A stretch of DNA of 64,000 nt from Phytophthora colocasiae (lineage: Eukaryota > Oomycota > Peronosporomycetes > Peronosporales > Peronosporaceae), in assembly GCA_018806915.1 (NCBI GenBank), contig JAGKQI010000052.1, positions 434,001 through 498,000 of the forward strand, given 5' to 3'. Position numbers and translations under genes: made by a program. Positions 9,217-19,772 of the stretch are shown here, one piece after another. The stretch's first letter is position 1; the number at the start of each line of letters is the position of its first letter. The notes beneath the pieces were generated by a model. It was not told the DNA's origin. It saw only the letters and a list, made by a program, of their open reading frames with translations, and made no database searches.

Positions 9217-10428
9217 ATTACATGTACTTCGCATGCCCCTTCCTCTGCATGTGAAGGGGTTTGCGCTTCTTGTGGTATATCCTCGCTATGACCAGACTTC
9301 ATAAGTGAGTTGTCCTAGCTTCATCGAGGAATGCATCTAACAAAGCCGCGCACGATTGTAAAATGCCTCGCCACGACTTGAAACCGTGCGTCGGGTTGCA
9401 ACAAGCAGCGTGTTGATATCGGTACCAAAGGCGTGCATCGTGAGCAACAGAAGTCAGCACAGCGCCAGCTATTCGCAGCCAGAACCGACGACAAGAGTTC
9501 AGAATTACTTCTCTCGGGTCACTCACTACGCTGAATTAACCCTTGCTTGGTTGCGCTTCGAGTGAGTGCTGGTATGGGTGTACTTAAGCTAGTTGTGGCG
9601 TCGTTCCAGCAAATGATCGAAACGAGTGAACCTCACTGCGCGATAGAAATCAGCGCTACGCTCATGGATGACCGCGCTGAAAGGCGGTGACTGGAAGCAT
9701 AGGTCGACGATCGAAAAGGGCGGAGTCAATCAGGACTGAAACGCCGGTTTCCACGAAATCAAACAGAGCGGTGGGGGCAATGGAAAAAGGAGATCGTCAC
9801 GAAAGACTTGAGGCAGTGCAACGGGAGACTTTCGCGACGAGGAGGGGCACTGTTGCATCGACTTCAAGTGCAAGCAGAGAGCCACTGTGCAACGTCTCCA
9901 TTGTTTCAGCAATTGCAGTGAATGTCTCAATCCTTTCATAAAGTCTCTATGCTCGACGTTTTACCAGTTGAAACAAAAGCAGTCAGAGGGAGTCAGTGGA
10001 GCACCAACTCGTTGCTTGGACGAAGAAGCAGGCAACAAACCGTAGAAGGAAGAGGCCTTCAAGAGGCACTGGGCGTCGTAACGGTTGATCGTTCTTTCGG
10101 AAAGTGCTGCACAACGAACGCCATTTCGTGGCCTCTCTGTTTGCGACCGACTCGAGGAGAAACACTTGAAAGGAACCGCTGTGACACAGAAGGAGAGCTC
10201 GTTTTCCTACTGCTTAGGCGCTTACCCGAGGCTTTGGCGCTGCGCCACTGACTGGTACGTCCATTTAACGTGCTAAATTCTGAGGAGACTTTGCTCATAG
10301 GACGGCATTTGAAGCAGGGTACCTCATTTTTTCCATCAAAACCAAGCATTAGCTGTTGCTATCTCGTTCATTTCGTCTGCTGTGGCTGTATTTGCGTGCT
10401 ATAATTCCGTTATCATATCATCTGAAGC
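9217..10428. other. Intergenic, nothing recognised
   Basis: 1.2 kb without a supported gene. A 75-residue open frame on the minus strand (9299-9526) and overlapping frames on both strands at 9687-9941 match nothing I know. The last few hundred bases should contain the promoter of the receptor-kinase gene at 10429. Confidence 0.4.
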
Positions 10429-13400
10429 ATGTCCGACAACGAACTACCAGTTTCGGAAGGAGCAGACTGCCGAGCGGGTAGTACATTGCTCCCCGTGGCA
10501 ACCTCTGTGGCTTCATTAATTGGCTGCTTTTACGTTGTGGGAACATACTGGAGAGTTCGAGCACTACGACAACACCCAGCAGGGATCATGTTCGGCATGA
10601 GTATCTATGGAGCGATCTATCAATTCCTGTATTTGCTGGACCAGGCTTCATCTACCGTTCAATGCACAGATATGGGCATCCTAGTAGACTTCTTCCTCAC
10701 CGGCCAGGAAACGTACATGTTGATCTTTGCTATTGATCTACTGTTGGCGTTGAAGAACCCGTTCTCAGCTTCAAAGGGACAAATGACCAAATACCACATT
10801 TGCGGAGGCCTCTGGAGTCTCATATGTGCTGTCATCTCGCATTTTGACACACGATACGCACTGTTCGGCTTCTGTTGGTTAAGGTACAGTGATGAGATCC
10901 TCAACGAGCCAAAAGAAGAACCACATGAGGAGGAGGCATCCAACGGAACAATCACTGCAGGGGTTTTCTTTGCTCTTTACATTGTCGGTGTCTACTGTAC
11001 GTCGTTGATCGCCATCGTTCGTACCTGGAATACGTTCATGAAAGGACTTCCAGATACTTTTCGTACAAGGCAACGGATCCAGCGGCATTTAAAGTACTAC
11101 GTAGGGTGCTACTTTGGCTATTGGACATTGGTTCTTGCCTGTTACGCAGTTTTCAGCTTACTACCCCATTCCGATTCTACAAAAGGCGGCTTCCGGTGTC
11201 GTGTATGGCATATTTTGTCCTGTTTGCTACTCGCGAAGGGTATGGTGCACGCTCTCATCTGGACCAGAACATCCAATATCCTGAAAATTATCGAGCAGCT
11301 TCGAGAGACTGGAACTGTCGACCTCCCAGCACACGACGATAATATCAATTGGGCACTTCGACTGGAGATTTTGACTAATACTACGAAAGGAATTTGTCAG
11401 AGTGTGGATCGGGCTGAGCGACAAGCGCGGGAATCTGCCGAGTCCTCAGCCAGCAGATCAATCTCCGTTGTTTCCGGATCTTCACTGGAAGAAGGACTCG
11501 TTATCGATCCTCCTGCTCAAGCTGACTATTGCGATCGAAAAGGAAGCTACACGCAAATTGAAGAGTTAATTCTTGAGAACCGCAACGATCATCGAGCTCA
11601 CGGCCCACGCAGTGATGGAGTTGTATTCAAGGACTTTGCTCCTCATGTGTTTCGACGACTTCGAGAAGTGGCGAAAGTTTCAAGTGCAAGTTATCGGAAC
11701 TCTTTGCAACAAACTACTAAGGAACGAGTGAGTGAGGGCAAGAGTGGAGCATTTTTCTACTATACAGAAGATCGCAAGTACGTGGTGAAGACGCTTACCA
11801 ACGAGGAGCTCAAGTTCCTGTTGAGTATCCTGCCGAATTATTATACATTCATGAAGAATCATCCGGATACGTTCATGACGCGGTTCTTCGGATGTCACGG
11901 GCTCACGATGTACGGCAAGACGGTCTTTTTCGTAGTCATGCAGAGCGTCTTCGCTACGTCACTACAGATTCACGAGCGTTTCGATCTCAAAGGCTCGTGG
12001 GTTGGTCGATTAGAAGGCCGAAAGCCCACAGGAACAATTGCTACCTGTAAGTTCTGCAGTACTGAGTACGTTGTCGGGGGTAGCCACGACCAGCGCTGCG
12101 ATGTTCGACGAGGTGAAGGGAATTTGCGACATCAGTACGATCAAGTGGGCAAAGACTTGAACTGGAACCGCCACATGGCGTTGCCGTACTCAACGGCTCG
12201 TGCTGTAGCAGAGCAACTCACGGAAGACTCGGACTTCCTTTGCAGTATCAACTGTATCGACTACAGTCTACTAGTGGGTATCCATCACCGGAGTTTCAAT
12301 GTATCGCACTATTCTTCCGCCGACAGCTTCCAACGCGACAGTTGCTGCAGTGCCAGTAGTTCCAGTAGTGCTGGAAGCCATTTCCGACCTTCGAATCGGA
12401 GCGCTCGAAGTAGCAGTAACGACAGTGACAACTCGTGCAGCTTCAGTACCAATTCAAGCTTCATCCGGAATCGAAGTAGCAGCAATGGGAACCCCAGACG
12501 TGGCTGCTTTGACTCTTCCGCTGGTAGGAAGATCATTCATCCTTTCGCGCATGGAGGGATGAGTGTTGACGAAGTGCACGGCCCTGGACTTTACTACCTT
12601 GGACTGATCGATATCCTCCAGCAGTGGAATTTCCGGAAGCGTGTGGAGCATTTCGTTCGTGTTTATCTGTTGATGCAAGACAGTCATGGCATTTCAGTGG
12701 TTAACCCCCGTCAGTACGCGGAGAGATTCCAACAGCGAGTGATCAGAGAGTTAATCTTCGACGCTGCAGCATTACCGGTTCGAGATCGCGTGGACGACAT
12801 TTCACTCACTCAACTTCACATCCAGAACCGACGCAATGCTCAGTTGGTCGAATCAAGCCGCACACTTAGCACAATGATCGCATCAATTGACGGGGGATCG
12901 ACGTACGCGAGTCCACCGTCAATGCAGATCGAGCATTTCCCGAACATCCTGTCGCCGACTGTAGGTGTCACAGTAACCGGTTCGCCGTGTACACCCCCAA
13001 TTGCAATTGCTGCAAAAACTCGGGCGTCTGTACGCTCAGCTTCCTCTGCTTCAGCTTCTACTTGTAGACATCGGACATCTTGTTCATGGGACAACAGCGC
13101 CAGTAGCTACAATTCCGGCATTGGACGACTATCTGGTGGACTAGTAATGGAGATCCCAGGAGCGATGACCAGTGTCCCGGTAGTATATCCAACAGCATTA
13201 GATGCTCCACATCTTCGTCGCTCTTTGGCACCACTGACTCCATCTCCACGTAGATCTTCAATCTACCGGCGAGACTCGGACAACAACCAACGATCGCTCT
13301 CTTCTGCCCACGCGAGTAGTTCCGATGCAGTTTCGAGCTCTGGTAGTAGACAATGCAACACAGGAGGAAGCAGTAGTAGTGGGTCCTCCATTGTACATCT

Positions 13401-13509
13401 GGAAGAAGGGGCTTTGAGAGGACCGTCGAGCCCTCATGACTACCGGATCGTATGTACGCCAACGTTCCCTGACAAAGGAGGAGCTAATGCAGCTACGTTA
13501 TCTGCCTAG
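10429..13509 (+). CDS. GPCR-phosphatidylinositol phosphate kinase fusion (GPCR-PIPK)
   Basis: 1026 residues, no intron. The N-terminal ~285 residues hold seven hydrophobic segments, starting with LLPVATSVASLIGCFYVVGTY, as in a seven-helix receptor. A PIP kinase domain follows from about 390 to 800: FFYYTEDRKYVVKTL (nucleotide-binding lysine region), RFDLKGSWVGR (the DLKGS catalytic motif), CSINCIDYSLLVGIHH (IDYSLL motif) and YYLGLIDILQQWNFRKRVEHF. A Ser/Asn-rich insert (about 630-700) splits the kinase and a Ser-rich tail of ~200 residues ends the protein. This fusion is known from oomycetes (GK family) and Dictyostelium RpkA. It should act at a cell membrane, linking a signal to phosphorylation of a phosphoinositide. 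I cannot assign the GK family number. The FYVE-like genes nearby may read the same class of lipids, which is inference. Confidence 0.93.
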   Translation: MSDNELPVSEGADCRAGSTLLPVATSVASLIGCFYVVGTYWRVRALRQHPAGIMFGMSIYGAIYQFLYLLDQASSTVQCTDMGILVDFFLTGQETYMLIFAIDLLLALKNPFSASKGQMTKYHICGGLWSLICAVISHFDTRYALFGFCWLRYSDEILNEPKEEPHEEEASNGTITAGVFFALYIVGVYCTSLIAIVRTWNTFMKGLPDTFRTRQRIQRHLKYYVGCYFGYWTLVLACYAVFSLLPHSDSTKGGFRCRVWHILSCLLLAKGMVHALIWTRTSNILKIIEQLRETGTVDLPAHDDNINWALRLEILTNTTKGICQSVDRAERQARESAESSASRSISVVSGSSLEEGLVIDPPAQADYCDRKGSYTQIEELILENRNDHRAHGPRSDGVVFKDFAPHVFRRLREVAKVSSASYRNSLQQTTKERVSEGKSGAFFYYTEDRKYVVKTLTNEELKFLLSILPNYYTFMKNHPDTFMTRFFGCHGLTMYGKTVFFVVMQSVFATSLQIHERFDLKGSWVGRLEGRKPTGTIATCKFCSTEYVVGGSHDQRCDVRRGEGNLRHQYDQVGKDLNWNRHMALPYSTARAVAEQLTEDSDFLCSINCIDYSLLVGIHHRSFNVSHYSSADSFQRDSCCSASSSSSAGSHFRPSNRSARSSSNDSDNSCSFSTNSSFIRNRSSSNGNPRRGCFDSSAGRKIIHPFAHGGMSVDEVHGPGLYYLGLIDILQQWNFRKRVEHFVRVYLLMQDSHGISVVNPRQYAERFQQRVIRELIFDAAALPVRDRVDDISLTQLHIQNRRNAQLVESSRTLSTMIASIDGGSTYASPPSMQIEHFPNILSPTVGVTVTGSPCTPPIAIAAKTRASVRSASSASASTCRHRTSCSWDNSASSYNSGIGRLSGGLVMEIPGAMTSVPVVYPTALDAPHLRRSLAPLTPSPRRSSIYRRDSDNNQRSLSSAHASSSDAVSSSGSRQCNTGGSSSSGSSIVHLEEGALRGPSSPHDYRIVCTPTFPDKGGANAATLSA

Positions 13510-13571
13510 AGATCATTATGAATAGCCCAATGTGTACGTTTTTGCTGTTTTCATTATCAAAGAGATCGATT

Positions 13572-13943
13572 TCAACCTAGAGATGTCGAGATGTAGACGT
13601 GGTTTCGATCTTGTAGCACGTCACAGATCACATCTGTAAGTACGAGTTCGTGTTTGCCATCCTTGATAATTTTCGTAGGGATACCTAGCTCCAACCAGCC
13701 CTGTACATCTTCGTCTTCACTATAGCGAGCAATGGCCACGTATCCAAGCCAAACAACTTGTTGCGTGCCAAAACCACAATGAATCGGGATGATCTTGTCT
13801 CGTACATGAGCCATAACAGTGATCGTGTCTTCTGCTCCATCATTGGGTGTCACTTCAGCATCTTCTTCTTCAAGTTCTCGTTCTTCTTTCTCTTCTTCTT
13901 CTTCTTGAATCTTTTCTTCATCTACAGGCACTAGTGTGCTCAT
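13572..13943 (-). CDS. Small acidic protein, unknown function
   Basis: 123 residues from the first ATG at 13943 (an upstream in-frame TTG at 13955 is not a likely start). The first 45 residues are very acidic (runs of Glu) and probably disordered. The rest, about 48-123, looks like a compact folded domain: DTITVMAHVRDKIIPIHCGF, then GWLELGIPTKIIKDGKHELV and a final DVLQDRNHVYIS. The alternating hydrophobic pattern suggests a beta-rich fold, perhaps ubiquitin-like, but I do not recognise a family. It is convergent with the receptor-kinase gene (62 bp between stops) and divergent from the ankyrin gene, with which it shares a 155-bp upstream region. Confidence 0.65.
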   Translation of the reverse strand: MSTLVPVDEEKIQEEEEEKEERELEEEDAEVTPNDGAEDTITVMAHVRDKIIPIHCGFGTQQVVWLGYVAIARYSEDEDVQGWLELGIPTKIIKDGKHELVLTDVICDVLQDRNHVYISTSLG

Positions 13944-14098
13944 TGCGATCTTCAACTGTAGCCATGTTGGTGGTATGTACCATACATTTGGTACATCTAT
14001 TTCTGATTCCGTCTAGCGTCCCCGAATCAAATGTTTACACCACCAATAGCTCTTCTAGCCACATTTCCTGCCACCAAACCAGTCATTTTAAAGAGTAA
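13944..14098. promoter_or_regulatory. Shared divergent promoter region
   Basis: 155 bp separates the start of the minus-strand acidic protein gene from the start of the plus-strand ankyrin gene, so both promoters must lie here or overlap the genes. No TATA box is evident. TCATTTTAAAG just before the ankyrin ATG loosely resembles an oomycete initiator but may be chance. Confidence 0.35.
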
Positions 14099-17041
14099 AT
14101 GGCTATGCCGCGCTCCTCCGCGACCTTCTTGCGTCGTTGGCGGCTGCTGCTGAGCGCTGAGCCGGCTCTGACCAGCCTGGTAGCATCTCTCACGTCTCGC
14201 GAAGCTGTCTGCCTGCTGGTATTTGCTCTAGACGCGCAGTACGAGCCGCTAGTGCGGTTCCTGTATGCTCACCCACGTTTATTGTCGCTGGGAGACGCGT
14301 GTCGTCGCTTTACGAGCGTTTTACACTGCGCTGCAGCTCATGGGTGTGCTGAAGTGGTGCAGCAGCTCCTACGCTTTCGATTGAGCCATCGCTCGCTGCT
14401 TAAAGTCGAGGAACAAGCGACAAATGAAGCTTGTGAGCTGGAAAACGCTTCGGATAGGGTGAAAATACTGGCCTGGAGCGCTCGCAACACCCCGTACGAG
14501 TTCCCGGCTGAAGTGATGTACGAAGCTGCCAGACAGGGAGACCAAGAGGTGGTACAGTGGCTCGATTCTTGCTGTAAGTACGAGAGACATAGAGCCATGG
14601 AGTACGCTGCTTCGACTGGACGACTCGAAGTTGTGATGTGGCTGTTTGAGCAGGAGGAAAAACAGGAGAAAACCCAGGAAAAAGACGTGGTGGTGTACAT
14701 GGTACAGCCACTGGAGTCGAAGCTACAAGTTTTAAACTGGGTGGCTGTTTTCCCAGGGAAAAAGTGCTTCAGGGAGGGATTCGCGTCGAGAACAGGACTT
14801 TTGGCTGATGTTTATGACCAGAGAGATCCTTTACTGCCTTGGGACGATGCTGAAGCTCTTGGAACTTCACTTGGACGACGCAGATACAGAGCTATTGACA
14901 CAGCAGCAGCACAGGGCCAGTTGGCGATGGTCAAGAAGTTACATGAAGATGGTAGATGGCCCTGTACGAGCTTGGCGATGGACATGGCGGCGGCTAACGG
15001 ACACTTGGAAGTGGTCAAGTTCTTGAATGAAAATCGACGTGAAGGCGGGACGGCAGTGGGAATGTGCAGTGCAGCAGGCAATGGACATTTGGAAATGGTG
15101 CAGTGGCTACATGAGAATCGAAGCAGTGATGGATGCCGCTCGTTGGTTTTGGACCTGGCAGCTACGAATGGACATGTGAATGTTCTACGGTGGCTGGTGC
15201 CTCGTTTCCCGCGCTTTTCGTGCTCGCCAGCTTTCCTTCCGAGTGTGGCAGCTCATGGCCATATCAAGACGCTACAATATCTGCACAAGGAGATGCGGAT
15301 GCCGCTGGACCAACGAGCTCTCGAGGCTGCTATTGGATCAGGGCACTTTGAGTTGGTTCAGTACATTGCTGATCGGATTCCAGTGGAACAAAAGCACACT
15401 CTGTCTCCTACTGCTGCTGAAAAAGCTGCAGCTAGCGGTAACGTTGAACTTCTGGCGTTTGTGGTGGAGCGTCTTGGTCTTTGGTCTCCGCAAGTTCTGG
15501 TAGCTGCCGCTACTACCGGGGATGTCGAAATGGCGGAATGGATTGAAAAGCGGACGGACAACCCTTCAGAAGATGAAGAAGAAGAAAAAGAAGAAATTGC
15601 ACTCGTGCGAGAGCGTCGAGATCGAGCAGCTACGTCTAATGTTATTGACTCAATGCTGGCGGAACTCTCGGCGGCTTCGATCAAACGGCGGTCTTCCTAC
15701 GACAATCTTACTTCAGTTGGCTCTGCGCGGCCATTGAATATCGTGGACGGGAGTACACTGTACCGCTGTGCATCCCTCGGCCACTTCGACATGATTGAGT
15801 GGTTACTTCAAAAGAAATTGGCGTCTCCAGGGTTTTCGTTGTCAGTGAAAGAGCGCGAGATTGTTCTTCGCTCCGTTGTAGGGAGAGGAACGCCCGACGA
15901 GGAGTTTCTGGAGGTTATTGCGCTCTCTAACGAACAAACTGGATCTAGTACTGCATCAGAACCACCTACTGCTGCTGTGACGGAAGCCACCAATGCGGTT
16001 GTAGCGACTACAAACGGTACCGAAGTTGGATCTGGAGCTGCGAATCGCATTTCCGGGGCCCGCGTTGTTACCGCAGACAAGAAACCTGGATTTGAGTCCT
16101 TTGCATGGGCAATTCCAGCTAAAACCAGTCCGTACTGGCAGACAAGATTCGTGCGGCTTGCAATGCAGTACTGCCCCGAGTCTTCGTTAAAACTGGAGTG
16201 GTTGCCGCTCTGGGCGGCACAGAGAGGAGATCTGTTCGTGTTGAAGCAGCTTTACAGTGTGAAACACCCGCAGTTGTTCACTCCACAGACTTTCTCGGCG
16301 ATTATGCGCTACACGAAGGCTGGGGACGTCCTCCAGTGGTTCCAGACTCACAGTTCGACTCTTATGGGCGACTCCTCCATCGTCGAATGGGGCGTCAAGT
16401 ATCGCCAGTTTGCCTACCTCACGTATGTGTTTCTCAAGTTCCAGCCCGTGCGTACAGAGGAGCGGTTTCGGCAGCACGGCGTCGAGTACGCTCTGCAGGT
16501 GGCGAGCGCCATGGGCCACTTAGACGTCGTGACTTGGATCTGCGGAAACTGCGAGATTTTCCTGAACGTTCCTGCAGCGGAACTACACGCGAAACTGGGC
16601 CGCCTTACGATCTGGAAAGATGCTCTTATTGCTGCTGCACGTTGCGGTCAGATCAATATCTTGTCGTGGCTGCACGAGAAGTTCACGTTCTTCCGGAAGG
16701 TTTCAGATAGTACTCGGAAGACGACGCTTGTGGGTGCTATGGCTGATGCTGCTGCTGGATACGGCCAACTTCGTGTGCTGCGTTGGCTTCATGCGAAGGT
16801 TGCGTCTCAAATGGAGACTGACGCTTCGACACCAGTGGAGACAAGCTTCGTTTCGACTGATGGACTATTGCAGGCCATGGTGAACCGCCATGTTGACGTG
16901 GTGCAGTGGGTTTGCGCTGTCGACCTTGACTTAGTCAGCCAGCAGACCCCGACAAGACGTGGAGAGCTCGCGACTTTCCTCCGGGAGGAAGCCGACGGCT
17001 TCGTTCCGTCCAAGTTAGGCTTCCTCTTCCCACCAGTGTGA
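14099..17041 (+). CDS. Ankyrin repeat protein, 980 residues
   Basis: No intron, ATG at 14099. The protein is built of degenerate ankyrin-type repeats from about residue 60 to near the C-terminus. Typical units are STGRLEVVMWLFEQ, NGHLEVVKFLNENR, NGHLEMVQWLHENR, MGHLDVVTWICGN and CGQINILSWLHEKF. A region of about 100 residues near 480-560 is acidic and Ser-rich, and another near 620-660 is Ala/Thr-rich; these probably form linkers. No kinase, F-box or membrane segment is apparent. Large ankyrin proteins of this kind, with the VVxWLxE signature, are abundant in Phytophthora and mostly uncharacterised. A protein-binding scaffold role is the general expectation. It converges on the broken kinase at 17277. 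Confidence 0.88.
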   Translation: MAMPRSSATFLRRWRLLLSAEPALTSLVASLTSREAVCLLVFALDAQYEPLVRFLYAHPRLLSLGDACRRFTSVLHCAAAHGCAEVVQQLLRFRLSHRSLLKVEEQATNEACELENASDRVKILAWSARNTPYEFPAEVMYEAARQGDQEVVQWLDSCCKYERHRAMEYAASTGRLEVVMWLFEQEEKQEKTQEKDVVVYMVQPLESKLQVLNWVAVFPGKKCFREGFASRTGLLADVYDQRDPLLPWDDAEALGTSLGRRRYRAIDTAAAQGQLAMVKKLHEDGRWPCTSLAMDMAAANGHLEVVKFLNENRREGGTAVGMCSAAGNGHLEMVQWLHENRSSDGCRSLVLDLAATNGHVNVLRWLVPRFPRFSCSPAFLPSVAAHGHIKTLQYLHKEMRMPLDQRALEAAIGSGHFELVQYIADRIPVEQKHTLSPTAAEKAAASGNVELLAFVVERLGLWSPQVLVAAATTGDVEMAEWIEKRTDNPSEDEEEEKEEIALVRERRDRAATSNVIDSMLAELSAASIKRRSSYDNLTSVGSARPLNIVDGSTLYRCASLGHFDMIEWLLQKKLASPGFSLSVKEREIVLRSVVGRGTPDEEFLEVIALSNEQTGSSTASEPPTAAVTEATNAVVATTNGTEVGSGAANRISGARVVTADKKPGFESFAWAIPAKTSPYWQTRFVRLAMQYCPESSLKLEWLPLWAAQRGDLFVLKQLYSVKHPQLFTPQTFSAIMRYTKAGDVLQWFQTHSSTLMGDSSIVEWGVKYRQFAYLTYVFLKFQPVRTEERFRQHGVEYALQVASAMGHLDVVTWICGNCEIFLNVPAAELHAKLGRLTIWKDALIAAARCGQINILSWLHEKFTFFRKVSDSTRKTTLVGAMADAAAGYGQLRVLRWLHAKVASQMETDASTPVETSFVSTDGLLQAMVNRHVDVVQWVCAVDLDLVSQQTPTRRGELATFLREEADGFVPSKLGFLFPPV

Positions 17042-17276
17042 AGAAGACTTCTTCATTTCTGCTGAAATGCAGATACAAAGAACGCTACGGCGTTATTCAT
17101 GTACAATCAAATACATTTTCAAGAACGTGATGCTGTAAAGTCCTGTCTTGGTCTACTACGGTAGTAACCCAGATACTATTAATTGCTTATGCTGGTATGG
17201 CTACTTCAATTCTACTCTCAGGATGTCGAATGGGTAGTACCTGGTATTATTTAGGAATTGATTTTAGTTATGAACG

Positions 17277-19080
17277 TCACAGGAGTTGGTGTGCGATCTG
17301 CTGAAGCTTGTACAGAGCTTCAAAGGCGCTGGGGCGCATATTCGGGTCGGTAGCAACACAGGCCATCCCCAGATCCACCATTTCACGTGAACAATACTGT
17401 GAGAATTTCACCTGAAGCTTTCCCATAGCCACGAGCTGCAGAACTGCAGTGTCGGATAGCATTCGGCCCGTATCATCATACCTGGCCGCGGCGTAGGGAA
17501 GTGTGTGCGAGTCGAGTTCAGAGAGCACGACACCGAACGAGTACACGTCGGCCTTCTCGTTGTACTTATCCCCAATCATGACCTCAGGCGCCATCCATAG
17601 TGACGTCCCGATGCCAGCGGTCATCGTTTTATCGCTGCTCTCGCGCGAGATGCCGAAGTCCGCAGGGCTCTCCAAATAAGTAGGGATTAGGGATTGACGG
17701 GGCTGGAGGCGTCTCAATCCCTTATTGATGAACGTACCCTTAATTGACAATATTATTGTCAACTTCAACTTATAGGATACTATAAAGATCCGGTAAGAGT
17801 CGAGGAGTAAAGCAGTCCTCGAAACCTCTCCCGGTGGGCGTTATACCGTGCCGGGGACCACAGCCACTCTCATGGTGGCATTTCCGATTTTGCGAACCAA
17901 GTCCAACACTCTTCTACTCAACTTGTTCACCCTCGTCATCCATGGCTACCTTAGACCCTGGTCTCTCGAACAAGGAGATCTGTTCGTTGATGTATCGAGA
18001 CCAAACAAGCGGAGGAAGAACCTGCAACGGATGCAACACCTTCATCTTTCAGGACCGAAGTCGCTGCAAAATCTGCCAGTAAGAAGGCAAAACGGCGCCG
18101 TATCCAAGAAGAACCGGAAACCAACTTGGAGACATCAGGCAAAAAACGACGGCGTACAGGAAAAGAAGTGATGGAGTCGATCAACATTCGAGCTGCACTG
18201 CGCGTAAAGGAGGCATCAATATACTCGGATCTCACGTGGCTGCCAGCCACTTCGGTACAAGTAGAGCGTCTTTTCTCCAAGATTAAGTGCATGCTGGGGT
18301 ATCTTCGGAAAAGCATCAGTCATGAGATGCTCGAGACCTTACTTTACCTGAAGATGAACTGGGACTTAGTGACGGACGAAGTGATTTCGAACTCCGTGAA
18401 ACGCGCAGTTGAGGACGACAACGAAGAAGAAGCAGATCTCTAAAACCATAGTTCTTAATCTGTAAGAAGTAGATAGAGACCCCCTTTTCAATAATTGCGT
18501 AAGTGCCAAATATTGAGATGGCCGCTCCCTCCCTTATTGTCCCCCTACAATAATACCCCTTTTTCAATAACAATACATTTTTGGAGACCCCTGCGAAGTC
18601 CGTCAGTTTGGTTTCCATATTCGCAGTTAAAAGGATGTTGCGTGACTTCAGATCGCGATGTAGCACGGGTGTTTCGAGTGAATGTAGGTAGGTGAGACCG
18701 TGAGCCACGCGATCCGGAGGTCCGGGTCGAAGCCGTGATCATAGTCATTATCATGTAATTCCTCGCAGATCACCGTTCTCGACAAACTCAAGCACCACAC
18801 ATAAATCCGTAAGTGAATCCCAGGCGACACCAACAAGTCGAACAATGTTTGGATGGTCGAGTTCCGCCATCATTTTGGCCTCCGTGAGGAACGACTCGAC
18901 CTGACGGATGTCTTTGCGGGAGTCAGTCAAAAGCACTTTGACGGCGACACGCTCGTTGTTGAATGTTCCAGCGTAGACCTCTCCGAATCCTCCTCGACTC
19001 AACAGACCTTGAAGAATCACTTTCTCACGCGGAATTCGCACCGCGATTATCTCATCGTCGTTCCACAGACGGCTAGCCAT
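17277..19080 (-). pseudogene. TKL-type protein kinase, frameshifted and split in its DFG motif by a hAT element
   Basis: The N-lobe (19080-18751) has the glycine loop SRGGFGEVYAG, VAVKVLL with the ATP lysine, a helix-C FLTEAKMMAELDHPNIVRL and the hinge DLCVVLEFVENGDL. One base is missing after GDLR (~18760) and another before VAHGLTYLHS (~18709). The catalytic loop HRDLKSRNILL is intact. The DFG motif is cut by a 931-bp hAT element at 17663-18593. Beyond it come FGISRES, an activation segment, GTSLWMAPEVM, DVYSFGVVLSEL and a normal C-terminus ending at 17277. Family: tyrosine-kinase-like, in the style of oomycete IPREKV-type TKLs, usually signalling Ser/Thr kinases. The two frameshifts suggest it was already dead before, or decayed after, the insertion. 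An intron explanation for them is unlikely because no GT-AG pair of sensible length fits. Confidence 0.85.
17663..18593 (+). mobile_element. hAT element, 931 bp, deletion derivative
   Basis: Ends are inverted: CAGGGCTCTCCAAATAA at the left and CAGGGGTCTCCAAAAAT read inwards from the right. It is flanked by CGAAGTCCG on both sides (17654-17662 and 18594-18602), an 8-bp hAT duplication plus one chance base. On the plus strand, 18126-18443 encodes the end of a hAT transposase, with SVQVERLFSKIKCMLGYLRK corresponding to the C-terminal dimerisation region (usually SxxSERxFS). The catalytic core is missing. An upstream frame (17940-18082) has a Cys-rich stretch, CNGCNTFIF...CKIC, that may be a remnant of the BED-type finger. 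Confidence 0.85.
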
Positions 19081-19772
19081 CAAGTGCTCAGCATTTGTGT
19101 TCTGCTGCAGTATTTATTGCTGTAGGCGAGTTCACCGTTTGGTTGTTCACAACCGAACGCAATGCAGTTAGCATCGTTGTACTCGTTGAGTGTCACTGCC
19201 AGCTTTGCCATTGATCTCCCGTCTAGCGTTAAGATTTGGACTGCGTCGTTAGTCTCACTCAGAGCGTAACCCGTGCCCCACAGCACCGCGCGCTGCACCA
19301 TGCCAGGAAGATCGTCAAACGACAGGTTGTGCGATGACAATCTCAAGACGACAGCATCGGGGACGCTCGTCACTTCCACTACTGCTGCGCAATGTCGGAG
19401 GTGGAACCATCGGCGAAGATAAACGACACGTTCACTGCAAGGAGTGTATCGCTGCTGGGGCGCAGGCGTCGAAACATTCACCTTTGGTATGATCGCTAGG
19501 ACGTAAATTGGGTATTGCCACTGGCAACTGCACTCACTGAGTTCACAACGTGCTTGCCACATTTCGATCAATCTGTACCCACAGATCTGGAAACTTTTGG
19601 CCAGACGGAGGAGGAAACACCTTGCTACCATTTGAGCTTTGGTTGGTAGGCAATATCTAAAGGCGGCAGCCCTCTCACGAAGAAACAGCGCAGCTAATAC
19701 TAAATTTTCGACATAATAGTGGAGATCTAGCAGCCGAAGCAATAATCCCCTCCTCGCCGCGAAAGCCTCCAT
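19080..19772 (-). pseudogene. Possible N-terminal part of the broken kinase
   Basis: A 230-residue open frame with an ATG at 19772. It ends in a stop (TGA) that overlaps the first ATG of the kinase N-lobe. Oomycete TKL kinases usually carry an extracellular or membrane segment before the IPREKV sequence, so this frame may be that segment, separated by a frameshift. It starts with a hydrophobic region (RRGLLLRLLDLHYYVENLVL) and contains several cysteines. I recognise no domain. It could equally be a chance frame, and an A/T-rich stretch near 19100-19120 lies in the joint. Confidence 0.3.

Noticed and set aside
9299..9526. 75-residue minus-strand frame as a possible retroelement fragment
   Set aside because: No recognisable motif and no ATG start; too weak to call.
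12300..13480. Open frames overlapping the Ser-rich parts of the GPCR-PIPK gene
   Set aside because: Shadows of repetitive serine codons; no independent support.
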